This document shows positions 8,941-17,894 of a stretch of DNA of 64,000 nucleotides, piece after piece. Under the pieces are notes generated by a model. It did no database searches and was not told where the DNA came from. It was given only the letters and a program-made list of their open reading frames with translations. Every line of letters begins with the position of its first letter. Within the stretch, counting starts at the first letter, position 1. The stretch spans positions 5,843,001 to 5,907,000 of the forward strand of contig NZ_LT707064.1 of assembly GCF_900156465.1 (NCBI RefSeq). Direction: 5' to 3'. The position numbers and the translations under genes are program-made. This stretch comes from Pseudomonas sp. 7SR1. GTDB taxonomy: Bacteria; Pseudomonadota; Gammaproteobacteria; Pseudomonadales; Pseudomonadaceae.

Positions 8941-9273
8941 TCAGGAAGCCGAAAAACGAGGACCGAACAGGATGACGCTGGCGCCCAACACGCAGAGCGC
9001 CACGCCGATCCAGTCGGATCCCAGGGGCCTGGCACGCTCGACCACCGCCAGCCAGCCGATGGAAGCGATGATATAGATACCGCCATAAGCGGCGTAGGCA
9101 CGCCCGGCATAGGTCGCTTCGATGCGGGTCAACAGCAGGGCGAACAGCGTGAGGCTGAGCAGCGCTGGCACGATCCACCAGGCACTCTTGCCCTGGCGCA
9201 GCCACATCCAGAAGGCGTAGCAGCCGGCGATTTCAAACAGCGCGGCGAGGAAGAACCACAAGTAATTGAGCAT
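8941..9273 (-). CDS. YnfA-family (UPF0060) small membrane protein
   Basis: 110 residues with four predicted transmembrane helices: [20 protein letters not shown], the [17 protein letters not shown] region, the [16 protein letters not shown] region and a final [13 protein letters not shown] helix. The start at 9273 (MLNYLWFF) fits the family length of about 108-110; a longer reading adds a polar leader that the family lacks. UPF0060/YnfA proteins resemble small multidrug resistance transporters, and some are reported to act in efflux, but the substrate here is unknown. It forms a probable single-gene unit between the Rsm gene and an SDR gene. Confidence 0.85.
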   Translation of the reverse strand: MLNYLWFFLAALFEIAGCYAFWMWLRQGKSAWWIVPALLSLTLFALLLTRIEATYAGRAYAAYGGIYIIASIGWLAVVERARPLGSDWIGVALCVLGASVILFGPRFSAS

Positions 9274-9330
9274 GCACGTGTCCATCAGGAGGGCCGGATG
9301 GCGCCATCCTGAGGACACCGGGCGCTCAGG

Positions 9331-10146
9331 TCAACTCGAGCCCTGGCGGGCCTTGGCGCGCATCTTGTCGGCCATGGCGGTCATCTCATCGTACAGCAGC
9401 TGCGGATTCTTCTGCTTCATCGCCCAGGCCATGCGTCCCTGTTCGTGCGGCAGGATCATGAACTCCCCCTGGTCCACTTGCCGATAGATGTAATCGGCAA
9501 TATCGGCGGCGGTGATGGGCGAGCTTTCCAGCAACTTGCCCACCTGGGCTTTCATCGCCGGGGTCGGGCCACGGAAAGAATCCAGCAGGTTGGTCTGGAA
9601 GAACGACGGACAGACCACGTGCACGCCGATTTCCTGCTGTGCCAGTTCCACCAGCAGGCTTTCCGACAATGCCACCACGCCGGCCTTGGCCACGTTGTAG
9701 TTGCTCATGGCTGGCCCCTGCATCAGCGCCGCCATGGAGGCGATGTTGATGATCTTGCCACGACTTTTCTCCAGTAACGGCAGGAAGGCCTTGCAACCCT
9801 TGACCACCCCCATGAGGTTGATCGCGATCTGCCAGTCCCAGTCCTCCAGCGACAGTTCGCTGAAAAAACCGCCGGAAGCCACGCCAGCGTTGTTGACGAT
9901 GATATCGATGCCGCCGAGCTTCTCTTCACACGCTTGAGCAAACGCCGTCAGTTGGCTGTAGTCACGCACATCGCAGCGCTGTACGAAACCGTCACCACCG
10001 GCGTCGCGCACCAACCTGAGGGTTTGTGCAAGGCCGGGCTCACTGACATCCGACAAGGCCAGGTGCCAGCCTTCGCGGGCCCAGCGCAGCGCGATTTCGC
10101 GACCCAGGCCTGAGCCGGCACCGGTAATCATCATGCGATTTTGCAT
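9331..10146 (-). CDS. Short-chain dehydrogenase/reductase (SDR)
   Basis: 271 residues starting at MQNRMMITGAGSGLGREIAL. The classical SDR cofactor motif TGAGSGLG is at residues 8-15, NNAGVASGG follows near residue 86, and the catalytic Ser...YxxxK is seen as INIASMAAL and SNYNVAKAG. The substrate cannot be told from sequence. The start at 10146 places the nucleotide-binding strand at the very N-terminus, as usual; upstream codons are not SDR-like. It is divergent from the DUF3309 gene across a 391-base gap. Confidence 0.88.
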   Translation of the reverse strand: MQNRMMITGAGSGLGREIALRWAREGWHLALSDVSEPGLAQTLRLVRDAGGDGFVQRCDVRDYSQLTAFAQACEEKLGGIDIIVNNAGVASGGFFSELSLEDWDWQIAINLMGVVKGCKAFLPLLEKSRGKIINIASMAALMQGPAMSNYNVAKAGVVALSESLLVELAQQEIGVHVVCPSFFQTNLLDSFRGPTPAMKAQVGKLLESSPITAADIADYIYRQVDQGEFMILPHEQGRMAWAMKQKNPQLLYDEMTAMADKMRAKARQGSS

Positions 10147-10537
10147 AGGAAACAGCCTTGTTGTTCCGGGAGAGATGCAGCCGAGTGTAGCGAAGGACCC
10201 GTCACGGCCCACGCACCATTAGATTGCTGAATAGCCGGGGCAAACCGTAATGGGTTTTGATCGGGCTGACCGCCTGCCATCACCCGACGGGCCTCGAAGT
10301 TCAGGGCTGTCCTGCCTCCGCAGTCATCAATTTCCTCTCCCCCCTGTTCGCGACAAAGCAGGAAGATTCATCCTTTGGAAAAACCGCGATAAGCAGCGCC
10401 CCTTCAAATACTAAAAAACTTTGAATTTTTTACAGGACGTTACGGTCGGACTAAATAAGCCCGCCCGGTTTCAATGCAGCGCGCTGGCAGTTGAAAAGTT
10501 GTCTCACTCCAAAACTGACCAATAAGGAAAAGCAACA
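10147..10537. other. 391-base intergenic gap between divergent SDR and DUF3309 genes
   Basis: No ORF with coding character is seen. The right half becomes A/T-rich (around 10405-10430), consistent with promoters for the DUF3309 gene. One weak extracytoplasmic-sigma-like match is listed separately. No REP palindrome was recognised. Confidence 0.5.
10423..10450 (+). promoter_or_regulatory. Weak AlgU/sigma-E-like promoter candidate upstream of the DUF3309 gene
   Basis: GAATTT at 10423-10428 and TCGGA at 10446-10450, 17 bases apart, resemble the AlgU pattern GAACTT-N16/17-TCTGA with one mismatch in each box. The position, about 90 bases before the ATG, is plausible. This is a pattern match only. 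Confidence 0.25.
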
Positions 10538-10690
10538 ATGGGCACAATACTTATCATCATTCTGATCCTCCTCTTGATCGGTGGCCTGCCGGTCTTTCCA
10601 CACTCCAGAAGTTGGGGTTATGGTCCATCCGGTATCATCGGCGTAGTGTTAGTGGTGCTGTTGATATTGCTGTTACTGGGCAAGATATGA
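10538..10690 (+). CDS. DUF3309-type small hydrophobic protein
   Basis: A 50-residue ORF starting MGTILIIILILLLIGGLPVF, with an AAGGAAAAG ribosome-binding site eight bases upstream. It has two hydrophobic segments (residues 3-19 and 32-49) joined by a short polar turn, HSRSWGYGPSG, which is the signature layout of DUF3309 proteins. It is presumably an inner-membrane hairpin; function unknown. The coding region ends just before a long inverted-repeat element. Confidence 0.8.
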   Translation: MGTILIIILILLLIGGLPVFPHSRSWGYGPSGIIGVVLVVLLILLLLGKI

Positions 10691-10696
10691 ACCGCC

Positions 10697-10867
10697 GGAC
10701 TCTGTTTGAAAAGTCTTGAGACGAAGGTCAGGCAAGGCGAAAACCGGCGAGGAACGGCCGGGGTCGCCTCGGCTTTACTGGGGTAAGTGAGCATTGCGAT
10801 CGGACTCGCGCACGACCCGGTTTTCAACGCAGCATGAACGAGTATCAAGACTTCTCGGAAAGAGTCC
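10697..10867. repeat. 171-bp imperfect inverted-repeat element
   Basis: The outer arms GGACTCTGTTTGAAAAGTC and its near-inverse GACTTCTCGGAAAGAGTCC delimit the element. Further inside, GAAAACCGG is mirrored by CCGGTTTTC. The right half contains CAACGCAGCATG, the same 12-base word found in the element between cheZ and cheA at 30985-30996. The whole would fold into a long hairpin. It has no ORF and sits between the DUF3309 stop and a strong terminator. Confidence 0.6.
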
Positions 10868-10871
10868 AGGC

Positions 10872-10906
10872 AAAAAAAAGAGGCCTTCTTCAAGGCCTCT
10901 TTTTTA
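10872..10906 (-). terminator. Rho-independent terminator, bidirectional
   Basis: Stem GAGGCCTTCTTCAAGGCCTC is flanked by A8 on one side and T7 on the other, so it can end transcription from both sides. It lies 13 bases after the stop of the minus-strand LTA-synthase-family gene. Confidence 0.88.
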
Positions 10907-10918
10907 TGCTCGTCGGAC

Positions 10919-13012
10919 TCAGTCCGGCGTACCGTGAATCACTCCAGCGGTGTTATCGATCAAGCTCTTGGTGGCGGTTTGCAAGAACGCCTCCAGCTCG
11001 AGCTTCATCTTCGCCGCATCGGGCGAGTCCTGGATAACGGTTGCACGAGGGTTGGCTCCCAGTTCATAACTGAACAGTTTCGCGTCCATGCCCTTGTCCC
11101 TGGGTACCATCAGGACCTTGTCACCGCGCAGGATAGCCGTGGTCTGGTCACTGCCCGATGGCTTGATCACGCCAAAACCGCTGTCCCCTTCCGGCAGGTT
11201 CAGCAGATCGCGCCCCCAGCACTGGTGACGCACCTGGCCACCGATCCGCCCCATGATTGTCGGTACGATATCGACCTGGGTGCCCACGGTATGGTTACGC
11301 TGGCCGAACTTTTCCTGGATGCCCGGACCGATCAACAGCATCGGCACGTTGAACCGGCCCAGGTCCATTTCGGAGATCTGACGCTCGTTGCCGAAGCCAT
11401 GGTCGCCGACCACGACGAACAGCGTTTCCTTGAAGTAAGGCTCCTTGCGGGCCTTCTCGAAGAACTGTCCCAGGGCCCAGTCGGAGTAGCGCATAGCGGT
11501 CAGGTGTTCGTTCAGGCTGCCCCGGTCGGTAACCCGCTCCACCGGCAAGGGCGTTGGCAATGCGTACGGCGTGTGGTTGGACAAGGTCTGCAGCAAGGCA
11601 TAGAACGGCTTGCCGTTCTCCCGCGCCTTGAGCTCGATCAGGCCGCGATCGAACATGTCCTGGTCGGACACGCCCCAGGTCGGATCGGAGAATACCGGGT
11701 TCACGAAATCGTTACGCCCGATGAAGTTGGTCATGCCCTGGTTGCTGAAGAAGCCCGACTGGTTGTCCCAGGCGAAATCGCCGTTATAGACATACACATC
11801 GTCGTAGTCTCGGGCGCTGAGCAGCTGTGGCAGGCCCGACAATTTATGACTGCCTTCCGGCGTCTGCATCAGGTACTCGAAACCCGGCAGGTTCGGGAAG
11901 CAGGCCATGGTGGCGAACATACCCTGGTGGGTGTGGGTGCCGTTGGAGAAGAAACGGTCGAACAACAAGCCTTCCTTGGACAGCTTGTCCAGGTAAGGCG
12001 TGATGTTGCCAGGAGCGCCAAGGGCGCCCACCGAATGCCCCGCCATGCTCTCCATGAGGATCACGACCACGTTCTTGATCGGCAGGGTCTTGTCGGCTGG
12101 CGGCGTGTAATCCCGGCGTACGGCGGCAGTATCGGTATCCACCAGCTTGTCGTCGGGCATCACCAGCATGTCACGCACGGTCTGTTGCGCCAGGGGTTGC
12201 TCCAGCGTGGCTTTCCAGATGTTGTCACGGTCTTCGGACAGCCGGCTCTTGGCGGCCGCCACCAGGGACAGCGTGCCATTGAGACCCAGCTGGTTGGCGA
12301 AGTTCGAATCGGTGGTGTAGACGTCGCCCCAACGCAGGGGTGGCCCCTGGCGCAGGGTGCCGCGCGCGGCGGTCACGGCCACCAACAGGCAGACCATGAA
12401 TACCGCAACGCGTCCGTACCACGGGGCGATCTGGCGCGTACCGATGCTGCCACCGCTGAAAGGGCCACGTGGCCGCGTGGCACGATCGGCAGCCTTGAAC
12501 GCCAGGCTGAGAATGATGGTTCCGCCGGCCCAGGCCAGCAGGTAGCGCACCACCGGGAAACCGTACCAGAGCATGCTCATTACGGTCTTCGGGTCTTCCT
12601 TCACGTATTGGAAGACCAGGCCGTTCAAACGCTGGTGGAATTCACGGTAGAAGTCCATTTCCATCAGGCCCAGGAACAGGGCGATGCTGGAGGTGAGCGT
12701 CAGCCAGAAACGAAAGAATCCGCGAGCGGCCATGGCCCGGACGCTGAACAGCGACAGCAGCAGCGGGATACTGAGATAGACCACCAGCCTCAGGTCGAAG
12801 CGCAGGCCGTTGGCAAAGGCCTCGACAAAGGTCGAAGCCGGGGTGTCGAGGATCATTTCGCGGTTATAGACCAGCAGCGCCACGCGCAGCAGGCTGAACA
12901 TCACCATCATCACCAGGGCACAGAGCAAGGTATAGGCCAGGTGTGATTTGACGGTCGGTTGCAGCAGGCGATGCGTGCTTCGCCGCGTGCTCAGGGCGTC
13001 CGGAATTGCCAT
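10919..13012 (-). CDS. LTA synthase-family membrane phosphotransferase (sulfatase fold)
   Basis: A 697-residue protein. The N-terminal third has about five membrane helices (first about residues 24-49; others around 77-115, 150-172 and 203-215). A periplasmic alkaline-phosphatase/sulfatase-superfamily domain follows. The metal ligand Glu is in VVVILMES (about residue 321), the candidate catalytic Thr in the NGTHTHQG loop (residues 359-361), and the late DH metal ligand in VVGDHGFGNE. These correspond to the LtaS/OpgB catalytic set, so it probably moves a phosphoglycerol-type group from phospholipid onto a periplasmic acceptor, possibly a glucan. Gram-negatives lack lipoteichoic acid, so the family name must not be read as the substrate. 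It is monocistronic, with a terminator directly downstream. Confidence 0.85.
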   Translation of the reverse strand: MAIPDALSTRRSTHRLLQPTVKSHLAYTLLCALVMMVMFSLLRVALLVYNREMILDTPASTFVEAFANGLRFDLRLVVYLSIPLLLSLFSVRAMAARGFFRFWLTLTSSIALFLGLMEMDFYREFHQRLNGLVFQYVKEDPKTVMSMLWYGFPVVRYLLAWAGGTIILSLAFKAADRATRPRGPFSGGSIGTRQIAPWYGRVAVFMVCLLVAVTAARGTLRQGPPLRWGDVYTTDSNFANQLGLNGTLSLVAAAKSRLSEDRDNIWKATLEQPLAQQTVRDMLVMPDDKLVDTDTAAVRRDYTPPADKTLPIKNVVVILMESMAGHSVGALGAPGNITPYLDKLSKEGLLFDRFFSNGTHTHQGMFATMACFPNLPGFEYLMQTPEGSHKLSGLPQLLSARDYDDVYVYNGDFAWDNQSGFFSNQGMTNFIGRNDFVNPVFSDPTWGVSDQDMFDRGLIELKARENGKPFYALLQTLSNHTPYALPTPLPVERVTDRGSLNEHLTAMRYSDWALGQFFEKARKEPYFKETLFVVVGDHGFGNERQISEMDLGRFNVPMLLIGPGIQEKFGQRNHTVGTQVDIVPTIMGRIGGQVRHQCWGRDLLNLPEGDSGFGVIKPSGSDQTTAILRGDKVLMVPRDKGMDAKLFSYELGANPRATVIQDSPDAAKMKLELEAFLQTATKSLIDNTAGVIHGTPD

Positions 13013-13207
13013 GTCGTTTTAGGACCTATTGGAGTGAGTGTGACAAAGAAACAACGGCGTACTCCTCTGTCGACCAAAGGGGGTTGCGCAGAGGGGGCAG
13101 ATGTTGCACGAACGGCCAAGGCATTGCCATTAAATAACCGCCGGCAATAAAAGCGCGGGGATTTTCCAAAAGTTCTCGTGAAAATTTCGTTCAATGCATA
13201 TTCAGAA

Positions 13208-13230
13208 ACAAAAAAGCCCGGCCTGCCGGG
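13208..13230 (-). terminator. Rho-independent terminator of the ccm operon
   Basis: On the minus strand CCCGGCAGGCCGGG is followed by a run of T. It lies about 45 bases after the stop of the lipoprotein gene that ends the ccm operon. Confidence 0.82.
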
Positions 13231-13234
13231 AAAA

Positions 13235-13266
13235 CTGTGGTGAGGGGATTGATCCCTTCACCACAG
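13235..13266. repeat. Long hairpin just before the ccm terminator
   Basis: CTGTGGTGAGGGG and CCCTTCACCACAG form an almost perfect stem with a short loop and one bulge. It lies between the lipoprotein stop and the T-tailed terminator, so the transcript would end in two stacked stem-loops, possibly an exonuclease barrier. Confidence 0.7.
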
Positions 13267-13276
13267 GGGCCTTTGT

Positions 13277-13684
13277 TCAATGAAATTGCCGCCCGAGGCC
13301 CGCCGGTACGCCTTCTATGGTGGTGGCTTCCCAGGGGCCGTTCGGGCTGACGGAACGGCTCCAACCGTTGTCCCAGCGGTAGTAGGTACGTTGGCGGTAG
13401 AAGGTGTTGGTCTGGTTATCCAGCACATAGACCCCAAGCTTTGCATCCCAATGGCTGTTGCCACCCGGTGGCGGGGCAAAACTGGCGGAAGTGCGCGGCA
13501 GCGGCTTGGCCGGTTTGTTCGGCGTTACCGGTTTGCCCGGAGCGGTCGAGGGTGCCGGCTTGGTCGCCGGGCCGGAAGGCGGGATGGGTGGTAGCGGCGC
13601 CGAAGGCTCCGGCGGGCGATGGACCGCACAAGCGCTCAGGCCCAGAACGAGCGAAAGCAGGGTGATACGAGCGAGGGCGGTCAT
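13277..13684 (-). CDS. Small lipoprotein at the end of the ccm operon
   Basis: 135 residues from the ATG at 13684, chosen because it places a proper signal peptide and lipobox (LVLGLSAC, Cys at residue 20) at the start; a start six codons upstream is possible. After the Cys comes a proline-rich linker (to about residue 70) and a short C-terminal domain rich in aromatic residues (YRQRTYYRWDNGWSRS). The start lies 14 bases after the ccmI stop, so it is probably co-transcribed with ccm. No known Ccm function matches; an outer-membrane or periplasmic anchored role is inferred from the lipobox only. Confidence 0.75.
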   Translation of the reverse strand: MTALARITLLSLVLGLSACAVHRPPEPSAPLPPIPPSGPATKPAPSTAPGKPVTPNKPAKPLPRTSASFAPPPGGNSHWDAKLGVYVLDNQTNTFYRQRTYYRWDNGWSRSVSPNGPWEATTIEGVPAGLGRQFH

Positions 13685-13698
13685 GGTGCGAGTTCCTG

Positions 13699-14907
13699 TC
13701 ATTGGTCCGGGCTGTCGATAGTCAGTTGCTGCGGCGTCGTGGTGCTGCTCGCCAGGGGCTGGCTGCGGCCGATCCACTCGCCGGCGGTCGGTTGACCGGC
13801 GCGGGAGATACGCGCCACCAGTTGGACTTCGGGGAAGTTCGACAGTTTCAGTTGCGGCATCATCGCGTCCGCGTCGCCCAGCTCGACGCTGGCAGGCAGG
13901 TCGGCGACCGTCAGGCGCTTGGCCGCCAGCGGCGCGGGTGGGCCGGAGACGGCGCGGGCGAAGATGAACACGCTGTCGCCTGGCTGTACCTTGGCCTTGA
14001 GCGCCGGGGCCAGGTCGACGCGCACCTTGAGTAGCGCGGCGGCCTTGGCAGCCACGGCCGGAGCCTGGGCGACCTTGCCACCACTGGCCTGGAGCTTCTC
14101 AGTGGCACGAGCGATGCCGCCTTGCAGTGCCTCGCGGGATTTATCGCCTTGCGGCAACTGCTCCAGCAGGCGCCCCCAGTAATCGATAGCGTCCTGATAG
14201 CGCTCGCCTTCGAACGCGGCGATCCCCAGCAGGCCCAGGCTGGTGACTTCCTTGGGATCGAGCTTCAGGGCTTCGTCGGTCAGGGCCTGGACCTTGTCCG
14301 ACCATTTCTTGCCATCGGCGAAATACTGCGCCTGGGCCCATTGGCCGAGCAACTCGGGCTGCCGGCCGGCCACCGCGACGGTGCGCTCGAAGATTTTCGC
14401 CGCATCCGCCGGGCGGTCCTGGGCCATGTAGGTGCGACCGAGGAAGTACAAGCCTTCGGCGTTATCCGGTTGCGCCGCCACCGCCCGTTCCAGGCGCTGG
14501 GTCATGTCTTGCATCGACTGCGGCGCCTGGGCGAATTCGCGGGTCAGTTCGACCTTGTCGCTGGCTCCGAAATGCAAGTACAGCCCCAGCCCCAGCACCG
14601 GGACCAGCACGGCGGCCAGCAACGGCAATGGTTTGCCCAGCCGCGATTCCCGTGGTGCGTCGACGCCCTCGGTGTCGGCAAGCAGTTCCCGGGCGGCTTC
14701 GGCGCGACCGGTGTCCAACTGCGCGGCGTTGAGCACGCCTTCCGCCTGCTCGGCCTGCAGTTCGGCAACGCGCTCCTGATACAACGCCACGTTGAGCGCG
14801 GTACGGTCCTCTTCCCGCTGGGCACGGCGCCCCCGCAACACAGGGATCAACAGAAAACTCAGGGCAACCAGGAGAAGCAGACCTGCGGCGAGCCAGAAAT
14901 CAATCAT
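13699..14907 (-). CDS. ccmI: Cytochrome c maturation protein CcmI
   Basis: 402 residues. The N-terminal membrane segment (about residues 3-22) is followed by a charged cytoplasmic loop and a second helix near residues 93-112. A periplasmic TPR region (about 140-270, with repeats such as [20 protein letters not shown]) and a C-terminal domain follow. CcmI holds apocytochrome c and presents it to CcmF/CcmH for haem ligation. It overlaps ccmH by 8 bases. The two-helix plus TPR layout is the full CcmI of Pseudomonas; this is not the fused E. coli CcmH. Confidence 0.93.
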   Translation of the reverse strand: MIDFWLAAGLLLLVALSFLLIPVLRGRRAQREEDRTALNVALYQERVAELQAEQAEGVLNAAQLDTGRAEAARELLADTEGVDAPRESRLGKPLPLLAAVLVPVLGLGLYLHFGASDKVELTREFAQAPQSMQDMTQRLERAVAAQPDNAEGLYFLGRTYMAQDRPADAAKIFERTVAVAGRQPELLGQWAQAQYFADGKKWSDKVQALTDEALKLDPKEVTSLGLLGIAAFEGERYQDAIDYWGRLLEQLPQGDKSREALQGGIARATEKLQASGGKVAQAPAVAAKAAALLKVRVDLAPALKAKVQPGDSVFIFARAVSGPPAPLAAKRLTVADLPASVELGDADAMMPQLKLSNFPEVQLVARISRAGQPTAGEWIGRSQPLASSTTTPQQLTIDSPDQ

Positions 14908-15373
14908 GCTTGGTTTTATCCAACAGTTGGTCGAGGCGCTGGCGCTCTTCGACGGAAAGCGAATCGGGGGCCGCAGTTCGCTGGACCCGGCGGCGACGCA
15001 CGATCACCGCGATGATGACGAAACCGCCCAGCAGCAACCCGGCGGGGCCGAACCACAGCAGCGCGGTCCTGGAACTCAAGGCCGGGTTGTAACGCACGAA
15101 CTCGCCGTAGCGGTCCACCATGAAATCGACGATCTGCTGGTTGCTCTTGCCTTCACCGAGCATGCGGAAGATTTCCTTGCGCAGGTCGGCGGCAATCGGA
15201 GCATTGGAATCGGCGATGTCCTGGTTCTGGCACTTGGGGCAGCGCAGTTCCTTGGTCAGTTCGCGAAAGCGCTCTCGCTCGCCCTCGTTGGCGAACTCGT
15301 AGGTATCGATGGCGGCATGGGCCACCCCGGCCAGGCTCAGGCCGAGGACCGCCGCGGCTAGCCAACGCTTCAT
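14900..15373 (-). CDS. ccmH: Cytochrome c maturation thiol-disulfide protein CcmH
   Basis: 157 residues: a signal peptide ([20 protein letters not shown]), a periplasmic domain with the redox motif LRCPKCQNQ at about residues 41-49, and a C-terminal membrane helix ([22 protein letters not shown]). CcmH reduces the CXXCH cysteines of apocytochrome c together with CcmG. This is the short single-domain form; the TPR part is encoded separately as ccmI. It overlaps ccmG by 4 bases (ATGA). Confidence 0.95.
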   Translation of the reverse strand: MKRWLAAAVLGLSLAGVAHAAIDTYEFANEGERERFRELTKELRCPKCQNQDIADSNAPIAADLRKEIFRMLGEGKSNQQIVDFMVDRYGEFVRYNPALSSRTALLWFGPAGLLLGGFVIIAVIVRRRRVQRTAAPDSLSVEERQRLDQLLDKTKHD

Positions 15374-15906
15374 GGCTTGGCCTCGTCCACCAGCGCCTGG
15401 TACTTGGCGGCCAGTTTCTCGCGCCAGACCTGTTCGTCGATCACACCGACGAACTTGTCGCGGATGACCCCCTTGGCGTCGATGAAGAAGGTTTCCGGCG
15501 CCCCGTAGACCCCCAGGTTCAGGCCCAGGGAGCCCTCCTCATCACGGATGTCCAGTTGGTACGGATTGTGGAATTCGGCCAGCCATTTCAAGGCGTCGGC
15601 GTTGACATCCTTGTAGTTCACGCCATAGATCACCACGCCGTTCTGGGCCAGCTTGTTCAGCACCGGATGTTCGACCCGGCAGGAAATGCACCAGGTGCCC
15701 CATACGTTGACCAGCGCGGGCTTGCCCAGCAGGTCGGCGCGGGTCAGGGTTCGGTCACCCTGGACCGACGGCAGGGAGAACTCCGGAAATGGCTTGCCGA
15801 TCATCGCCGATGGCAACTCGGCCGGGTTCAGGTAAAGCCCCCGGAACAGAAAGACCGCCACCACCAGGAACAGCGCCAGCGGCAACAGCATCAACCAACG
15901 TTTCAT
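15370..15906 (-). CDS. ccmG: Thiol:disulfide interchange protein CcmG/DsbE
   Basis: 178 residues from the ATG at 15906, which overlaps the ccmF stop as ATGA. A single N-terminal membrane anchor (residues 4-22) precedes a periplasmic thioredoxin fold with active site WCISC (Cys73 and Cys76). The WGTW..SCRVEHP context is the CcmG-specific form. It supplies reductant, passed on from the DsbD/CcdA route, to CcmH and apocytochrome c. A longer in-frame reading upstream overlaps ccmF fully and is rejected. Confidence 0.95.
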   Translation of the reverse strand: MKRWLMLLPLALFLVVAVFLFRGLYLNPAELPSAMIGKPFPEFSLPSVQGDRTLTRADLLGKPALVNVWGTWCISCRVEHPVLNKLAQNGVVIYGVNYKDVNADALKWLAEFHNPYQLDIRDEEGSLGLNLGVYGAPETFFIDAKGVIRDKFVGVIDEQVWREKLAAKYQALVDEAKP

Positions 15907-17891
15907 GCAGTGGCTCCCGTTGCGCCCAGGGCTTCGCGCACCCGGGTCTTCACCTTGACTCGATATCGCCGATCCAGTGCCGCCAGCGCCCCGCCCAGGC
16001 CGGTGAGCAGGCCACCGAACCAGATCCAGCGTACGAACGGCTTGACGTGCACCCGCACGGCCCATGCACCGTCACCCAGGGATTCGCCCAGCGCCACGTA
16101 GAGGTCGCGGGTGAAACCGGCATCGATCCCGGCTTCGGTCATCACCGAGTTCTGTACGGTATAAAGGCGTTTCTCGGGATGCAGTACCGTCACTTCCTGC
16201 CCATTGCGAATGACCCGCACGGTGCCCTTGTCGGACGTGAAGTTCGGCCCTTCGAAATGCCTGGCCCCTTCGAAGACGAACTGGTAGCCCCCAAGCTCCA
16301 TGGACTCGCCCGGCGCCAGGCGCAGGTCGCGCTCGGCGCTGTTCTGGCTGGACAGCACCACGCCCAGGGCGCAGACGGCGATGCCCAGGTGGGCGATCTG
16401 CATGCCCCAGTAGCTGCGGGTCAGGGTCGGCAGGCCCTTGATCAGGCCTTTGTGGCGGGTCTTGTCGAAGATGTCGCGTACACCGGCCAGCAACACCCAG
16501 GCAGCCAGCACGAACGTCGCCAGCACCGCCCAGTTGAAGTCGCCATAGGCGATCCCGGCCACCACGGCCAGGGCAGCGGTGCCCAGCAGCACCGGTGTGA
16601 GCATTCCCACCAGCCACTTGACCGGGGTGTCCTTCCAGCGCACCAGCACACCAACCGCCATCACCACCATCAGGATCGCCATCAGCGGGATGAACAGCGC
16701 ATTGAAGTACGGCGGCCCCACCGAAAGCTTGGCACCGGAAAGCGCATCGAGCACCAGCGGGTACAAGGTCCCCAGCAGGATCATCGACGCAGCGACCACC
16801 AGCACCAGGTTGTTGCCCAGCAACAGGGTTTCCCGAGACCAGAGGTTGAAGCCGACCTGGCTCTTGACCACCGGAGCGCGCACCGCGAACAGCGTCAGCG
16901 AACCACCCACCACGAACAGCAGGAAGATCAGGATGAACACGCCACGCTCGGGGTCCGAGGCGAAGGCATGCACCGACGTCAGCACCCCGGAACGCACCAG
17001 GAAGGTTCCCAGCAGGCTCAGGGAAAACGCCGCGATGGCCAGCAGTACCGTCCAGCTCTTGAAGACGCCACGTTTTTCCGTGACGGCCAGGGAGTGAATC
17101 AGCGCCGTGCCCACCAGCCAAGGCATGAAGGAGGCGTTCTCCACCGGGTCCCAGAACCACCAGCCACCCCAGCCGAGCTCGTAATAGGCCCACCAGGAAC
17201 CGAGGGTGATGCCGATGCCGAGGAAGGCCCAGGCGACGATGGTCCACGGCCGCGACCAGCGGGCCCAGGCGGCATCGAGGCGGCCACCCAGCAAGGCGGC
17301 AATGGCGAAGGCGAAGGCCACGGAGAAACCGACATAGCCCATGTAGAGCATCGGCGGATGGACGATCAGGCCGATGTCCTGCAGCAGTGGGTTGAGGTCA
17401 CGACCGTCCACGGGCACCTGGGGCAGGATCCGCTGGAACGGGTTGGACGTGACGATCAGGAACAGCAGGAAACCGGTGCTGATCATGCCCATCACCGCCA
17501 GCACCCGGGCCAGCATCACCTGGGGCAATTGCCGGGAAAACACCGACACCGCGAAGGTCCAGCCGCTGAGGATCAATGCCCACAGCAGCAGTGACCCCTC
17601 GTGGGCACCCCATACGGCACTGAACTTGTAGTACCAGGGCAAGGCGCTGTTGGAGTTGCTGGCCACGTATGCCACGGAAAAATCGTCGACCATGAAGGCA
17701 TAGGTCAGGCAACCGAAGGCAAACACCATGAACGCGAACTGGCCCCACGCCGCCGGCTGGGCCAGGCCCATCCACAGGCGGTCACCGCGCCAGGCGCCGA
17801 GCAACGGCACCACCGCCTGGACCAGGGCCAGGCACAAGGCCAGGATCATGGCCAGATGGCCCAATTCGGGGATATAGACTCCTGCGCTCAT
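15903..17891 (-). CDS. ccmF: Haem lyase subunit CcmF
   Basis: A 662-residue polytopic inner-membrane protein with many helices and the haem-binding WWD signature WGGWWFWDPVENASFMPW at about residues 230-250. Paired periplasmic histidines around it are expected from the family. CcmF transfers haem from holo-CcmE to apocytochrome c, with CcmH and CcmI. Length matches the family (about 650). The start lies three bases after the ccmE stop. Confidence 0.96.
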   Translation of the reverse strand: MSAGVYIPELGHLAMILALCLALVQAVVPLLGAWRGDRLWMGLAQPAAWGQFAFMVFAFGCLTYAFMVDDFSVAYVASNSNSALPWYYKFSAVWGAHEGSLLLWALILSGWTFAVSVFSRQLPQVMLARVLAVMGMISTGFLLFLIVTSNPFQRILPQVPVDGRDLNPLLQDIGLIVHPPMLYMGYVGFSVAFAFAIAALLGGRLDAAWARWSRPWTIVAWAFLGIGITLGSWWAYYELGWGGWWFWDPVENASFMPWLVGTALIHSLAVTEKRGVFKSWTVLLAIAAFSLSLLGTFLVRSGVLTSVHAFASDPERGVFILIFLLFVVGGSLTLFAVRAPVVKSQVGFNLWSRETLLLGNNLVLVVAASMILLGTLYPLVLDALSGAKLSVGPPYFNALFIPLMAILMVVMAVGVLVRWKDTPVKWLVGMLTPVLLGTAALAVVAGIAYGDFNWAVLATFVLAAWVLLAGVRDIFDKTRHKGLIKGLPTLTRSYWGMQIAHLGIAVCALGVVLSSQNSAERDLRLAPGESMELGGYQFVFEGARHFEGPNFTSDKGTVRVIRNGQEVTVLHPEKRLYTVQNSVMTEAGIDAGFTRDLYVALGESLGDGAWAVRVHVKPFVRWIWFGGLLTGLGGALAALDRRYRVKVKTRVREALGATGATA

Positions 17892-17894
17892 GGA

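Noticed and set aside
10934..12946. 670-residue open frame on the plus strand
   Set aside because: Antisense to the LTA-synthase-family gene; His/Gln/Arg-rich low-complexity translation typical of a mirrored frame.
15789..17594. 601-residue open frame on the plus strand
   Set aside because: Antisense to ccmF and ccmG; composition is His/Gln/Arg-rich with no domain.
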